From positions 13,296 to 77,295 of the forward strand of contig JAQBHI010000126.1 in NCBI GenBank assembly GCA_032127875.1: a DNA stretch of 64,000 bases. Reading direction: 5' to 3'. Numbering within the stretch: the first letter of the stretch is position 1; every line of letters starts with the position of its first letter. The stretch comes from CADEEV01 sp032127875 (GTDB lineage Bacteria > Acidobacteriota > Vicinamibacteria > Fen-336). Both the position numbers and the translations under genes were made by a program. The notes below the pieces were generated by a model. It had not been told where the DNA came from, did no database searches, and saw only the letters and a program-made list of their open reading frames with translations. This document shows positions 51,627 to 60,644 of the stretch, one piece after another.

Positions 51627-54200
51627 CTAGGGCGCCGGGCGGCGCACCCAGATCGGCGACGACCAGGCCTGGTGGCCATCGGCCTGGGTCACGCGCACGT
51701 AGTAGCTGGTCTCGCCGGAGAGCGGCGGCTCGTCGCTCATCGAGAACGTGAGGCGGCTCATGTCGTCCCGGGCCACACGCCGGTCGCCTTGTGGCTGGGC
51801 CGGGTCGTACAACAAGAAGACGCCGTCGCGGCCCTCGGGATTCTGCTCGATCCGCACGGCCGCAAAACTGTCGACCTGGTTGCGCACGATCTCGACGTGG
51901 TCCAGCAGCGCCGTGCCCAGCACGCGGACGCTCATCTGGATCGACGCCGCGGACTCGATGCGCGAGCCCATGGGCGCGCCGTTCGCCGTGAACTCCAGGA
52001 CGATGCGGGGACCGCTGGTCGCGTAGTTGCGGCGGCTGCGGACGGCATCGTAGATCGACTCGCGGTCGAGGCGCTCGGCGAGCACCGCGGTGAGCCCGCC
52101 CTCGCCGGGCGAAAGGTGATGGGTGTCGCTGGCCGCCATCACACCCACGTGGCGTCCGAGCCGCAGCGCATCCTGATACTGATGGCCCGGCACCTGGCGG
52201 CGGCCCTCGTGGGGATTGCCGTAGTACTCGAAGCGGCCGTGCCACGAGGCGATCTCGAAGTTCGGCTCGAGGACCTCGTCGAAGGTTGCCCCGGGGTTCC
52301 AGCGCCCCCAGGTCGCGTTGGCGGTGTGATGCGGCGACATCATGCCGGGGTGCTGGCGGACGAAGGCGTACAGCTTCTCGATCGTATCGCCCTCGGGTGA
52401 CGTCCAACTCAGGACCGGCCCGCCGTCGTCGGGATGCAGGATGACGCGGTGGCCGTAGGCGGGCCCGGCCGTCCATTCCCAACCGCTCAGGCTCACGAAG
52501 CGGCCGGCGTCGGTGAAGGTGCGCGCCGTCAACTGGATCTCGGCGCGTTCGGTCGGCTGGAGCCGGCCCATCTCGGTGTGGTCGCTGACGACGGCGAAGT
52601 CGAGCCCGAGCGGATCGCGGGAGAGCACCAGCAGTTGGTCCGGGAGGCCGGTCTTGGCGTCGCTCAGGATGCTGTGGCTGTGGGGGTCGCCGAAGAAGAT
52701 GCCGTAGCGGCCGTCGGCGCTGCGTGCCGTTCTCGGGGCCGGCCCGGGCGTCTGAGGCTCTCCGATTTCGTCGGCCCGGAACGCCTCTTCGGGCGTCGGC
52801 CCGATCGGCGCCGGCGCATAGTTCTCCGTTGGAGGCACGAGTCTTCCAGTGAGTACCACGTTGGGGTTGCCGAGAGTGTTGTACGCGTCGACGTCGCCTC
52901 CCTGGGAGCGGGCCTCCTCGCCGGGCGCCGGTAGCGCCTGGGCCTGCCAGGCGAGGCGCAGCGAGCCGTCCGGCGCCATGGCTGCCGACGGGAACTCGTC
53001 CCGGCCCGGCGAGAACGTCGTGAGCTGCAGCTCGGCGGACCAGGAGGCGCCGTCGTGGACGCGGGCCCACAGGTCGAAGTTGTGCGCGCCGGTAGCGTCG
53101 GTGCGCCAGAGGATCCACGCCCGGCCCGCCCCGTCGACGAAGACGTGCGGATAGTTTTGCGTGGCCTTCCAGTGCCAGTAGGGCTCGACGGCGTCGCGCG
53201 GCGTCTTGTTCTTCAGCCCGAAGCTGACCTGGCCCGGGAGAGCGCCGGGCCAGGGAGAGGGCGGTGCGAGCCAGACCCCGTCGCGATACGCACGCACGAA
53301 CGCGTCGCCGGAGTGACGGTCGCTCCGGAGCGTCTCGCCACGGTGGCCACGCATCGAGTTCCAGGCAACCCAAAGCGTCCCATCGCGAGCACACGCGAGC
53401 GAAGGCGAGTCGTCGATGCCGGCGTCACGGGTCACAGGCTGGGGGAGTTGCAGGCGCGGCTGCCCGTGAGCGCCGGCGCGAGCGCGCGCGAGCCAGACGT
53501 CGTAGTTGCCGGCGCGCGTCGAGTCCCAGGCGAGCCAGACGCCACCGTCGGGCGCGCTGGCGAGCGCCGGACGGCGGTCGGATCCGTCGCTTGCGAGATC
53601 GAGTGGCGTCGAGAACGCGTTGCCCTGCTGCGCGACCAGTTGCAACGAGAATCGGCCTCGACCGGCGACTTCCCAGGCCACCCACAAGCGGCCCGTAGCG
53701 TCCGCCACGGCGACCGGATGCAGCGTATCGATGCCCGCGGGCGACACCCGCCGCTCGGCGCCCCAGCGCCCGGCTTCGTGGCGCCGCGCGTACACGGCCC
53801 AGCCTCCGGCTCGCCGCCCGTGCCAGAAGACCCAGGGCCGACCCTGGCCATCGAAGGCGAACTGGGCGCCGCTCTCGTTGCCCTCTCCCGTCGCGAGCGT
53901 TTCGGGCGCCGACCAACCGTGGCGGTCTCGCGAGCGCACCACGATCCGGTCGCGATCGGCCTGCATGGATGTGTACGCCACCCACAACCGGCCGGCACGA
54001 TCGAAGCCGGCGCTCGGGTACTTGTCGAAGTGACCGGGAGACGACAGGCTCGTGACGTCGGCGAGCTGCGGGCTGGCGAACAGCGGGGTCGAGCGCTCGA
54101 GCGCGGCGCGCAGCGTGCTCGGCTCGTGGCCGGTGGCCCTGGAAGCGGCAAGCAGAACCCCGGCCGCCAGCACGGCGCGCGAGCAGCGCGACAGCTTCAT
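51627..54200 (-). CDS. DUF3604 (PHP-like) protein with N-terminal propeller-like repeats
   Basis: 857 residues. A signal peptide is followed by about 370 residues of repeating WVAxxS/GRLWVAW-type units (WVAYTS, WVFWHG, WVAWEVAG, WLAWDST), a beta-propeller pattern. From about residue 490 the DUF3604 domain carries PHP-like metal motifs: FGDPHSHS, SDHTEMG, and later SPHHTANA and SDTHHLS. It should be a secreted metal-dependent hydrolase; the substrate is unknown. First gene of the three-gene cluster with S41 and the lipoprotein. Confidence 0.8.
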   Translation of the reverse strand: MKLSRCSRAVLAAGVLLAASRATGHEPSTLRAALERSTPLFASPQLADVTSLSSPGHFDKYPSAGFDRAGRLWVAYTSMQADRDRIVVRSRDRHGWSAPETLATGEGNESGAQFAFDGQGRPWVFWHGRRAGGWAVYARRHEAGRWGAERRVSPAGIDTLHPVAVADATGRLWVAWEVAGRGRFSLQLVAQQGNAFSTPLDLASDGSDRRPALASAPDGGVWLAWDSTRAGNYDVWLARARAGAHGQPRLQLPQPVTRDAGIDDSPSLACARDGTLWVAWNSMRGHRGETLRSDRHSGDAFVRAYRDGVWLAPPSPWPGALPGQVSFGLKNKTPRDAVEPYWHWKATQNYPHVFVDGAGRAWILWRTDATGAHNFDLWARVHDGASWSAELQLTTFSPGRDEFPSAAMAPDGSLRLAWQAQALPAPGEEARSQGGDVDAYNTLGNPNVVLTGRLVPPTENYAPAPIGPTPEEAFRADEIGEPQTPGPAPRTARSADGRYGIFFGDPHSHSILSDAKTGLPDQLLVLSRDPLGLDFAVVSDHTEMGRLQPTERAEIQLTARTFTDAGRFVSLSGWEWTAGPAYGHRVILHPDDGGPVLSWTSPEGDTIEKLYAFVRQHPGMMSPHHTANATWGRWNPGATFDEVLEPNFEIASWHGRFEYYGNPHEGRRQVPGHQYQDALRLGRHVGVMAASDTHHLSPGEGGLTAVLAERLDRESIYDAVRSRRNYATSGPRIVLEFTANGAPMGSRIESAASIQMSVRVLGTALLDHVEIVRNQVDSFAAVRIEQNPEGRDGVFLLYDPAQPQGDRRVARDDMSRLTFSMSDEPPLSGETSYYVRVTQADGHQAWSSPIWVRRPAP

Positions 54201-54405
54201 CCGGCCATCTTACGTCGGGGCCAGGGCTGCCCACCATCTCTGGCGGGCAAGCCCTGCGCGGTACCGGCAGGCTACTGGAAGCCAGAGTTTGTTTGGCCCG
54301 ACTGGCAGGGGTACATGCCGCTGCGCTGACCTGGAGTCACGCGCCGAACCCTCGAACTGTGTCCCAGTCGTAGTATCTTCGGCGCTCTGGAGGGCACAGC
54401 AGCGC

Positions 54406-56013
54406 ATGACTTCTGGTCAGTCGACCTGGGACGCCGTGGTCGTCGGCGCCGGCCACAACGGCCTTACCGCCGCCGCCTACCTGGCCCGCGCCGGCCTGCG
54501 CACGCTGGTGCTCGAGCGTCGCGAGATCGTGGGCGGTTGCTGCGTCACCGAGGAGATCCACCCCGGCTGCCGCGCCTCGACGACCTCCTACATCGCCAGC
54601 ATGTTGCGGCCCGAGGTGATCCACGAGCTGGAACTGGGCTCGCACGGGCTGCGCATGCTGCCGTGCGATCCCGCGCTGTACGTGCCGTTTCCCGACAAGA
54701 GCTACCTCGCCTGGTGGTCCGATCCGGCCCGCACGCTCGCCGAGATGCGGGCGCACTCGGAGCACGACGCCCGGGTCTTTGCGGAGGTCGACGCGCGCCT
54801 CAAGAAGCTCGCGCGCTATCTGCAGCCGTTCTTCATGGAGCCGCCCCCCGACGTGCATGCGCGGGGCCTCGCGGGCCTGTTCGAGGCCGTGCGCGTGGGG
54901 CGCCGCATCAAGGGCATCAGCGGCGCCGAGATCGCCGAGATGATCACCTTCCTGACCGGGAGCCTCGGCGAGTTCCTCGATCGTTACTACGAGTCCGAGA
55001 AGGTCAAGACGCTGATCCTCGCGAACAACGTCTACGGCAAGCACGGCGGTCCCTACCAGCCCGGGACGGCGATCGGCCTGCTCTTCCACCTGCTGAGCAG
55101 CGGCGACCACGGCCTGCAGGGCTTCTACGGCCACGTGATGGGCGGCATGGGCTCGATCACGCAGGCACTGGCCGCCGCGGCCCGCAAACGCGGCGTCGAG
55201 ATCCGCACCGGCGCGCCGGTGGCGCGCATCGAGGTGGCGAACGGCAAGGCGCGCGGGGTGACGCTCGAGGATGGGGCGGAGATCCGCGCCCGGCTCGTGG
55301 TGTCGAACGCCGACCCGAAGCGCACGTTCCTCGGCATGCTGTCGAGCGGCGATCTGCCGGCCGAGTTCCGCGAGGCCGTGTCGGCGATCCGCATGAATGG
55401 CCCGTGCGCCAAGGTCAACCTGGTGCTGTCCGAGGAGCCGAAGGTCATCGGCATGCCCCAGGACTGGTCGAAGAGCCAGCGTGCGCTCTTCACACTGGTG
55501 CCGTCGCTGGAGTTCGCCGAGCGCTGCTACGACATCGCCAAGCTGGGCGAGATGCCCGAGGAGCTGTGGGTGGACTGCGTCGTGGCTTCGAATGCCGACG
55601 ACAGCCTGGCGCCTCTCGGCAAGCACGTGATGACCTGCTTCGTGCAGTACGTTCCGTACAAGCTGAAGCAGGGGAGCTGGGACGAGAAGCGTGAGCTCCT
55701 GGGCGACGGCGTCGTCCGCAAGATCGGCGAGTACGCGCCCAACGTGCCGGCTTCGATCCTGGCGCGCCAGGTGCTGACGCCCCTGGATCTCGAGCGCACG
55801 TACGGCCTCACCGAGGGGAACATCTTCCACGGCGACTTGTCCCTCGACCAGCTCTTCTTCATGCGCCCCGTGCCCGGCTGGTCGCAGTACCGCACGCCGA
55901 TCGCCGGGCTGTACCTGTGCGGCGCCGGCGCCCACCCCGGCGGCGGCGTCACGGCGGCGCCGGGCCGCAACGCGGCCCACCAGGTGCTGAAGGACCTGGG
56001 CCGGAAGCCGTGA
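54406..56013 (+). CDS. NAD(P)/FAD-dependent oxidoreductase, phytoene-dehydrogenase-like (PYROXD2 type)
   Basis: 535 residues. The N-terminal FAD motif is DAVVVGAGHNGLTAAAYLARAG; the C-terminal GAGAHPGGGVTAAPG closes the FAD domain, as in CrtI-like desaturases. No phytoene synthase or carotenoid gene is nearby, so a carotenoid role is not supported. ATG at 54406. Its stop overlaps the next FAD enzyme's GTG (GTGA), so they are coupled. Confidence 0.9.
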   Translation: MTSGQSTWDAVVVGAGHNGLTAAAYLARAGLRTLVLERREIVGGCCVTEEIHPGCRASTTSYIASMLRPEVIHELELGSHGLRMLPCDPALYVPFPDKSYLAWWSDPARTLAEMRAHSEHDARVFAEVDARLKKLARYLQPFFMEPPPDVHARGLAGLFEAVRVGRRIKGISGAEIAEMITFLTGSLGEFLDRYYESEKVKTLILANNVYGKHGGPYQPGTAIGLLFHLLSSGDHGLQGFYGHVMGGMGSITQALAAAARKRGVEIRTGAPVARIEVANGKARGVTLEDGAEIRARLVVSNADPKRTFLGMLSSGDLPAEFREAVSAIRMNGPCAKVNLVLSEEPKVIGMPQDWSKSQRALFTLVPSLEFAERCYDIAKLGEMPEELWVDCVVASNADDSLAPLGKHVMTCFVQYVPYKLKQGSWDEKRELLGDGVVRKIGEYAPNVPASILARQVLTPLDLERTYGLTEGNIFHGDLSLDQLFFMRPVPGWSQYRTPIAGLYLCGAGAHPGGGVTAAPGRNAAHQVLKDLGRKP

Positions 56014-57176
56014 GCTCGCGAACCGCCGACATCGTCGTGATCGGGGCCGGGGTGATCGGCGCTTCGATCGCCTTCCAGCTCTCGCGCCGTCGCGCGGGCC
56101 GCGTCCTCGTGCTCGACAAGGGCGACGTGGCGAGCGGCGGCAGCGGCCGCTCGTCCGCCCTCGTGCGCATGCACTACAGCCACGCCCCCGAGGTGGCGCT
56201 CGCCAAGGCGAGCTACGAGATCTTCGTCGCCTGGCAGGAGATCCTCGGCCTGCCGAGCCACTTCAGGAAGACCGGCTTCATCCGCATCGTGCCCGAGGGC
56301 GAGATCGAGCGGCTGCGCAAGAACGTCGAGATGCACCGCTCGTACGGCATCGATGCGCGGGTGCTGTCGCGGGACGAGCTGAAAGAAGTCGCGCCGGCCT
56401 GGGACTTTTCGGACGTCAGCGCCGCGGCCTTCGAACCCGACTCGGGTTACGGAGACGGCGCCGGGGTCGCCGGAGATTTCCTGCTGCGGGCGCGCGAGGC
56501 CGGCGTCGAATATCGCTCGGGGACGCGGGTCTCGTCGCTCACGGTCGAGGCGGGGCGCGTTCGCGGCGTCGTGGTCCCCGACGGCGTCATCGAAGCGCCG
56601 CAGGTGGTGGTCGCCACGGGCCCCTGGTGCCGGCCGCTCGTCGCCGCCGCGGGCTTCGACGCCCCGATCGAGAGCGAGTTCCACGAGGTCGCCCTGCTCA
56701 AGAACCCGCCCGGCCTCGATAGCATCGGCCCGGCGGGGATCGACTCGCCGACGCAGACGTACTACCGCAGCGAGAGCGGCGGCCTGACCCTGATCGGCGA
56801 TTTTTACGGCAAGCGGGGCGTCGACCCCGACGGAATCCCGATCGGAGCCACCCAGGAAGGCATGCTGAAGCTCGTCGAGCGGACCGCGCGCCGGATCCCC
56901 GCTCTCGCCGACGCCGGCCTGTTCCGCGGCGTGGCTGGCTGCTACGACATGAGTCCCGACGCTCGGCCGCTGATGGGCCCGGTCCCCGGAGTCGAGGGAC
57001 TGTACCTGGTCGCGGGCTTCTCGGGGATGGGCTTCAAGATCTCGCCAGCCGTCGGCGTAGTGATGGCCGAGCTGCTGACCGGCGCGCCGACCAGCGTCGA
57101 CATCACGAGCTTCCGGCCCTCGCGCTTTCTCGAGGGCCAGCCGATCACAGCGCCGTACGAGTACGCGAGCGACTGA
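56010..57176 (+). CDS. FAD-dependent oxidoreductase of the DAO family (sarcosine/glycine oxidase-like)
   Basis: 388 residues. DIVVIGAGVIGASIAFQLSRR is the FAD-binding GxGxxG; the C-terminal GLYLVAGFSGMGFKISPAVG completes the site. Such enzymes oxidise secondary or primary amines with FAD. The partner gene upstream overlaps. Substrate unknown. Confidence 0.9.
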   Translation: MSSRTADIVVIGAGVIGASIAFQLSRRRAGRVLVLDKGDVASGGSGRSSALVRMHYSHAPEVALAKASYEIFVAWQEILGLPSHFRKTGFIRIVPEGEIERLRKNVEMHRSYGIDARVLSRDELKEVAPAWDFSDVSAAAFEPDSGYGDGAGVAGDFLLRAREAGVEYRSGTRVSSLTVEAGRVRGVVVPDGVIEAPQVVVATGPWCRPLVAAAGFDAPIESEFHEVALLKNPPGLDSIGPAGIDSPTQTYYRSESGGLTLIGDFYGKRGVDPDGIPIGATQEGMLKLVERTARRIPALADAGLFRGVAGCYDMSPDARPLMGPVPGVEGLYLVAGFSGMGFKISPAVGVVMAELLTGAPTSVDITSFRPSRFLEGQPITAPYEYASD

Positions 57177-57251
57177 GTCTCGGAAAGCGACGCGAAGGGG
57201 TTGGGGAGGCTGGTGCGCACGCTACCGGCATGTCGCCCGGCCGTAGCAGAG

Positions 57252-57328
57252 TGGCGACCCTGGAGGGATTCGAACCCTCGATCTTCACCTTGAAAGGGTG
57301 ACGTGCTGGGCCTCTGCACCACAGGGTC
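57252..57328 (-). tRNA. tRNA-Glu (anticodon UUC)
   Basis: Reverse strand. Acceptor GACCCTG/CAGGGTC, D stem GTGC/GCAC, anticodon stem TCACC/GGTGA around CTTTCAA (anticodon TTC), T arm GAGGG-TTCGAAT-CCCTC, discriminator G and encoded CCA. The geometry is complete. Confidence 0.93.
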
Positions 57329-57404
57329 GTGGGGCCCGAAATCGGATCGTAGTCTAGCACGCCGTAGTTGCCGGACTCGGGGTCGCGGGGGCTGTGCCCC
57401 GTGG

Positions 57405-57566
57405 CTACGCGGCCTTGTCGAGCGAGCGGGCGTGCCGGCGCAGTTTCCGTTCGACCGGCTTGGCTGCCGGCGGGTGCGAGGCGTCCAGCTCCAGGATTTC
57501 CTTGAACAGCAGGGCGCTCCCGAGCAGGAGCAAGGTGGCTACGGCGGCTTCGATCAGGATCGTCAC
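57405..57566 (-). CDS. Small single-pass membrane protein
   Basis: 53 residues from GTG with GGAGGA about 9 nt upstream. One membrane helix (about 3-21, ILIEAAVATLLLLGSALLF) then a polar, Lys/Arg-rich tail. No family recognised. Sits between tRNA-Glu and the RRM protein. The length is short, but the ribosome site and hydrophobic pattern favour a real gene. Confidence 0.5.
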   Translation of the reverse strand: MTILIEAAVATLLLLGSALLFKEILELDASHPPAAKPVERKLRRHARSLDKAA

Positions 57567-57647
57567 GGTTCTTCATCCTCCGCCCGTGACGGTACACGCA
57601 ACCACTGCCCAGTCAGGTCCGCTATTTCGCTTAATCTTCGCCTGGCG

Positions 57648-57953
57648 TCAGGCGGGCGGGCGCCCACCCCGGCGGGCGCCGGGGTTACCACCACCGGTTG
57701 GGCGGGGCCGAGCCTCACTCACCACGATGTTGCGGCCACTCATCGTCAGGTTGTGGAACTCGGCGATCGCTTTCTGGGCTTCCTCGGCCGTGGCCATCTC
57801 CACGAACGCATAGCCCTTCGAGCGGCCGGTATCGAAATCGGTGATGACGCGGGCGCTCGTGACCTTGCCGCCCGCCCGGCCGAACAGTTCGCTCAACTCC
57901 TGTTCGGTGGTTGCGTAGGGAATGTTTCCCACGAACAGTTTCGTGCTGGGCAT
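57648..57953 (-). CDS. RRM-domain RNA-binding protein
   Basis: 101 residues. The RNP2 motif LFVGNI is at 6-11 and RNP1 KGYAFVEM at about 46-53. A single RRM with a Gly/Arg-rich tail (GGGNPGARRGGRPPA), like the small bacterial glycine-rich RNA-binding proteins often induced by cold. Cytosolic, single-stranded RNA binding. ATG at 57953, with GGGGGG upstream. Confidence 0.9.
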   Translation of the reverse strand: MPSTKLFVGNIPYATTEQELSELFGRAGGKVTSARVITDFDTGRSKGYAFVEMATAEEAQKAIAEFHNLTMSGRNIVVSEARPRPTGGGNPGARRGGRPPA

Positions 57954-58059
57954 ACGGTACCCCCCGTGTTCCCGCCTCTTCCGGTAAGACTTCGCACTGC
58001 CTGGATTTGGGCGGAGGCTACTCCCCGCAAACAGCGCTGTCAACGAAAAAGTGCGGTCT

Positions 58060-58902
58060 TCAGGCGGGCGCGGCTGGGGCGATCAGAAGCGCCACCACTC
58101 CGCCGCAATACAAGATGATCGAAACGGAGACCTCGAGCCACAGCGCGAGGACAATGACGCCTTCGAGCGTGCCGTAGAGGCCGGCGTGGTGAACGAGGTT
58201 CTGCACATACCAGGCGAAGCCGGCCTTGGCGAGCTCCCAAAGGGCCGTGGCGAGCAAGGCGCCGGCCAGGGCGTGGCGGGATAGCAGCCCCCGCACGGGC
58301 ACGAAGCGGTACACGATGAAGAAAAAGCACAAGGTGACGAGCACGGGCACTACCTGGGTGAGCGCCAGGACGCGCAGGGTATGGAACGCGCTTCCCATGA
58401 CCCCGACGCGCAGCAAAAAACCCTCGAGTGTTGCCATGACGAGGGCGAGGGCCAGGCTTGCGAGCAAGCCGACGCCCGTGATCAGCACCATCGCGAAAGG
58501 CGCCAGGTTGCCGCGGGCCAGGCCGCGCAGCAGGCCCTGGCCCTCGACCTCGAAGACGCGATCGAGCGCCGAGAAGAGCGACGCGAAGCTGCGCTTCGAC
58601 GTCCAGGCCAGCAGCAGGATGCTGGGCCAGGTGAGGTCGTGGGCCCGCTCGATGAACGCGCGCAGCGCGAGCAGGCTTTGCTGGTCGAGCTGGATGATCA
58701 CGCCGCGCAGCAGATAGAGCGTGGCCCGGTAGGCCGCATCGAACGAGCCCAACACCGCCACGCCCACGTTGATCACGAAGATGAGCAGCGGCAGAAGCGA
58801 CAGCAGCGTGTAGTAGGCGACGGCGGCGGCCCGGTCCGGGCCGTTGTGGTCGAGGAAGCGTACCAGGGCCCGCCAGGCCAGGCGGAGCGCCGTGAGGATC
58901 AA
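58060..58902 (-). CDS. YihY/BrkB-like membrane protein
   Basis: 280 residues with about six membrane helices; AAAVAYYTLLSLLPLLIF is the N-terminal signature of the YihY/virulence-factor-BrkB family. The function is unsettled. TTG at 58902 overlaps the SDR stop (TTGA); there is no better start. SDR is upstream. Confidence 0.85.
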   Translation of the reverse strand: MILTALRLAWRALVRFLDHNGPDRAAAVAYYTLLSLLPLLIFVINVGVAVLGSFDAAYRATLYLLRGVIIQLDQQSLLALRAFIERAHDLTWPSILLLAWTSKRSFASLFSALDRVFEVEGQGLLRGLARGNLAPFAMVLITGVGLLASLALALVMATLEGFLLRVGVMGSAFHTLRVLALTQVVPVLVTLCFFFIVYRFVPVRGLLSRHALAGALLATALWELAKAGFAWYVQNLVHHAGLYGTLEGVIVLALWLEVSVSIILYCGGVVALLIAPAAPA

Positions 58903-59615
58903 GCCTTCTTCTGCGGTCGAGCCGGGCGCATCTCGACACGCGAGAGATGGGCGCCGTCACGGGTTCGGAGCAGGTCGAGGACGGTGCCCGCGACGTCGTC
59001 GGCGCTCAGCATCCAGGAAGTGTCGCCGGCGCGGGGCATGCTCGAGAAGCCGGTGTCCACCGAGCCGGGCGCGATCGTGGTGACCTTCACGCCGCTGTGC
59101 CGGACCTCGAGCATCAGGCAGCTCGCGAGGTGGTCGAGCGCCGCCTTGCTCGCGCAATACGCCGACATGTTCGCGATCGGGTTCTGGCCCGCGAGCGACG
59201 AGATCATGAAGATGTGGCCGCCGCGCTTCGTGAGCTGAGGCAGCGCCGCGCGCGTCAGGCGGAAGACGGCCGTCAGGTTGGTGCCGAGGATCCGCTCCCA
59301 TTCCTCGTCGGAGGTCTCGGCCAGCGGCGAGAAGCCGCCGACGCCCGCGTTGTTGACGAGGACCTGCAGCCCGCCATGCGCGGAGACTGCTGCATCGACA
59401 ACGCCCTTCGCCGCGGCGGGGTCCTGAAGGTCGGCGGCGTGCACGATGGCGGAGCCGCCGCCGGCGGCGATCTCGCTCGCCACGGCGTCGAGATCCTTGC
59501 GGCTGCGTGCCACGAGCGTCAGTCGCACGCCGGCACGGGCGAGAGCCAGCGCGACGGCGCGGCCGATGCCGCGGCTTGCCCCCGTGACCAGTGCTGAGGC
59601 CGATTCCAGTTCCAT
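58899..59615 (-). CDS. Short-chain dehydrogenase/reductase
   Basis: 238 residues of the classical SDR. TGASRGIG near the N-terminus, NNAG at about 87, and YCASK as YxxxK are all present, with Ser in the SSLAG segment. NADP(H) preference and substrate unknown. ATG at 59615 is 8 nt after a TATACT -10 box. Overlaps the BrkB-like start. Confidence 0.93.
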   Translation of the reverse strand: MELESASALVTGASRGIGRAVALALARAGVRLTLVARSRKDLDAVASEIAAGGGSAIVHAADLQDPAAAKGVVDAAVSAHGGLQVLVNNAGVGGFSPLAETSDEEWERILGTNLTAVFRLTRAALPQLTKRGGHIFMISSLAGQNPIANMSAYCASKAALDHLASCLMLEVRHSGVKVTTIAPGSVDTGFSSMPRAGDTSWMLSADDVAGTVLDLLRTRDGAHLSRVEMRPARPQKKA

Positions 59616-59623
59616 GGCGCCCA

Positions 59624-59629
59624 AGTATA
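59624..59629 (-). promoter_or_regulatory. -10 box near the SDR start (leaderless candidate)
   Basis: TATACT on the - strand, 8 nt before the SDR ATG. If used, the transcript starts at or next to the start codon. No convincing -35 was seen. Confidence 0.35.
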
Positions 59630-59643
59630 GCGGCTCCGCCGTG

Positions 59644-59673
59644 TTGAATTGCGCCGGAGCCTGACCCTATATT
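59644..59673 (+). promoter_or_regulatory. Candidate promoter of the CbpA/DnaJ-like gene
   Basis: TTGAAT at 59644-59649, an 18-bp spacer, TATATT at 59668-59673. The start codon is 13 nt further, and a CAGGAG lies in between, so the leader would be very short. Confidence 0.5.
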
Positions 59674-59685
59674 GCAGGAGCAGGC

Positions 59686-60585
59686 ATGGAATACAAGGAC
59701 TATTACAAGAGCCTGGGTGTCGCGAAGGGCGCCTCGGACAAGGAAATCAAGGCGGCCTACCGGAAGCTCGCGCGCAAGCACCATCCCGATCTCAACCAGA
59801 ACAACAAGCAGGCGGAGGCTCGCTTCAAGGAGATCAACGAGGCCAACGAAGTGCTTTCCGACCCCGAGAAGCGGCGCCGCTACGACCAGCTCGGGGCGGA
59901 CTGGGACATGGTGCGTCCCGGCACCGGAGCCGGCGGGACACGCGGTGGCTTCCATGTGCGCAGCGAAGGTTTCGACGTGGGCGGCGCGGGCTTCTCCGAT
60001 TTCTTCCGCACCTTCTTTGGCGGCGACGTCGAGGGCTTCGAGCAGAGCTTCGCACGCGGCCGCACGCGCGCCGCCGCGCCCGCGGCGGTCGAGATCGAAC
60101 AGGAAGTGGAGCTGCAACTCGACGAGGTGTTGCAAGGCGCGAGCCGCGAGTTCTCGATCAGCGAGGGCGCGCGCAGCCGGCGCGTCGAGGTGAAGATTCC
60201 CGCCGGCGTGCGCGAGGGCTCGCGGGTCCGCGTCGCGGGCGAGGGCGGCGGCGGCGGTGACCTCTACCTGCGCGTCAAGCTAGCACCGCACCCGCAGTTC
60301 GAGAGGCGAGGCGACGACCTGGCGGTGCGCGTTAAGGCGCCGCTCAGCAGCGTGGTCCTGGGCGGCGAGGTGCAAGTACCGACGCTGGAGGGCCCGGTGG
60401 GCATCAAGATCCCGGCGGGGACCCCGGCCGATCGTTCGTTTCGGCTGCGGGGCAAGGGCCTGCCGCGGCTCGAAAAGAAGGGTGAGCGGGGCGACCTGCT
60501 GGCCTCGGTCGAGCCGCTCGTGCCCACGGAACTCTCGCCGCGCGAGCAGGAGCTCTTCGAGGAGCTGAAGCGTCTGGGGCGCTGA
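59686..60585 (+). CDS. CbpA-type DnaJ chaperone
   Basis: 299 residues. The J domain has the HPD motif (RKLARKHHPDLN) in the first 65 residues, followed by a Gly-rich linker and two C-terminal substrate-binding domains. The zinc-finger CxxCxGxG repeats of DnaJ are absent, so it is of the CbpA type. It hands unfolded protein to DnaK. Confidence 0.93.
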   Translation: MEYKDYYKSLGVAKGASDKEIKAAYRKLARKHHPDLNQNNKQAEARFKEINEANEVLSDPEKRRRYDQLGADWDMVRPGTGAGGTRGGFHVRSEGFDVGGAGFSDFFRTFFGGDVEGFEQSFARGRTRAAAPAAVEIEQEVELQLDEVLQGASREFSISEGARSRRVEVKIPAGVREGSRVRVAGEGGGGGDLYLRVKLAPHPQFERRGDDLAVRVKAPLSSVVLGGEVQVPTLEGPVGIKIPAGTPADRSFRLRGKGLPRLEKKGERGDLLASVEPLVPTELSPREQELFEELKRLGR

Positions 60586-60589
60586 CTCG

Positions 60590-60619
60590 TTGACCCTTGG
60601 AGTCGCGCTCGGATATAGT
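60590..60619 (+). promoter_or_regulatory. Promoter of the CsgG-like gene
   Basis: TTGACC (60590-60595), 18-bp spacer, TATAGT (60614-60619). Then GGGAGGGAAGG and the ATG at 60645. A strong -35/-10 pair. Confidence 0.6.
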
Positions 60620-60644
60620 CGAGTTAAATGGGGAGGGAAGGCGC

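Noticed and set aside
54256..54329. Trp-rich tail-like peptide (KPEFVWPDWQGYMPL)
   Set aside because: Looks like the end of a protein, but no upstream gene or ribosome site was found in 200 bp.
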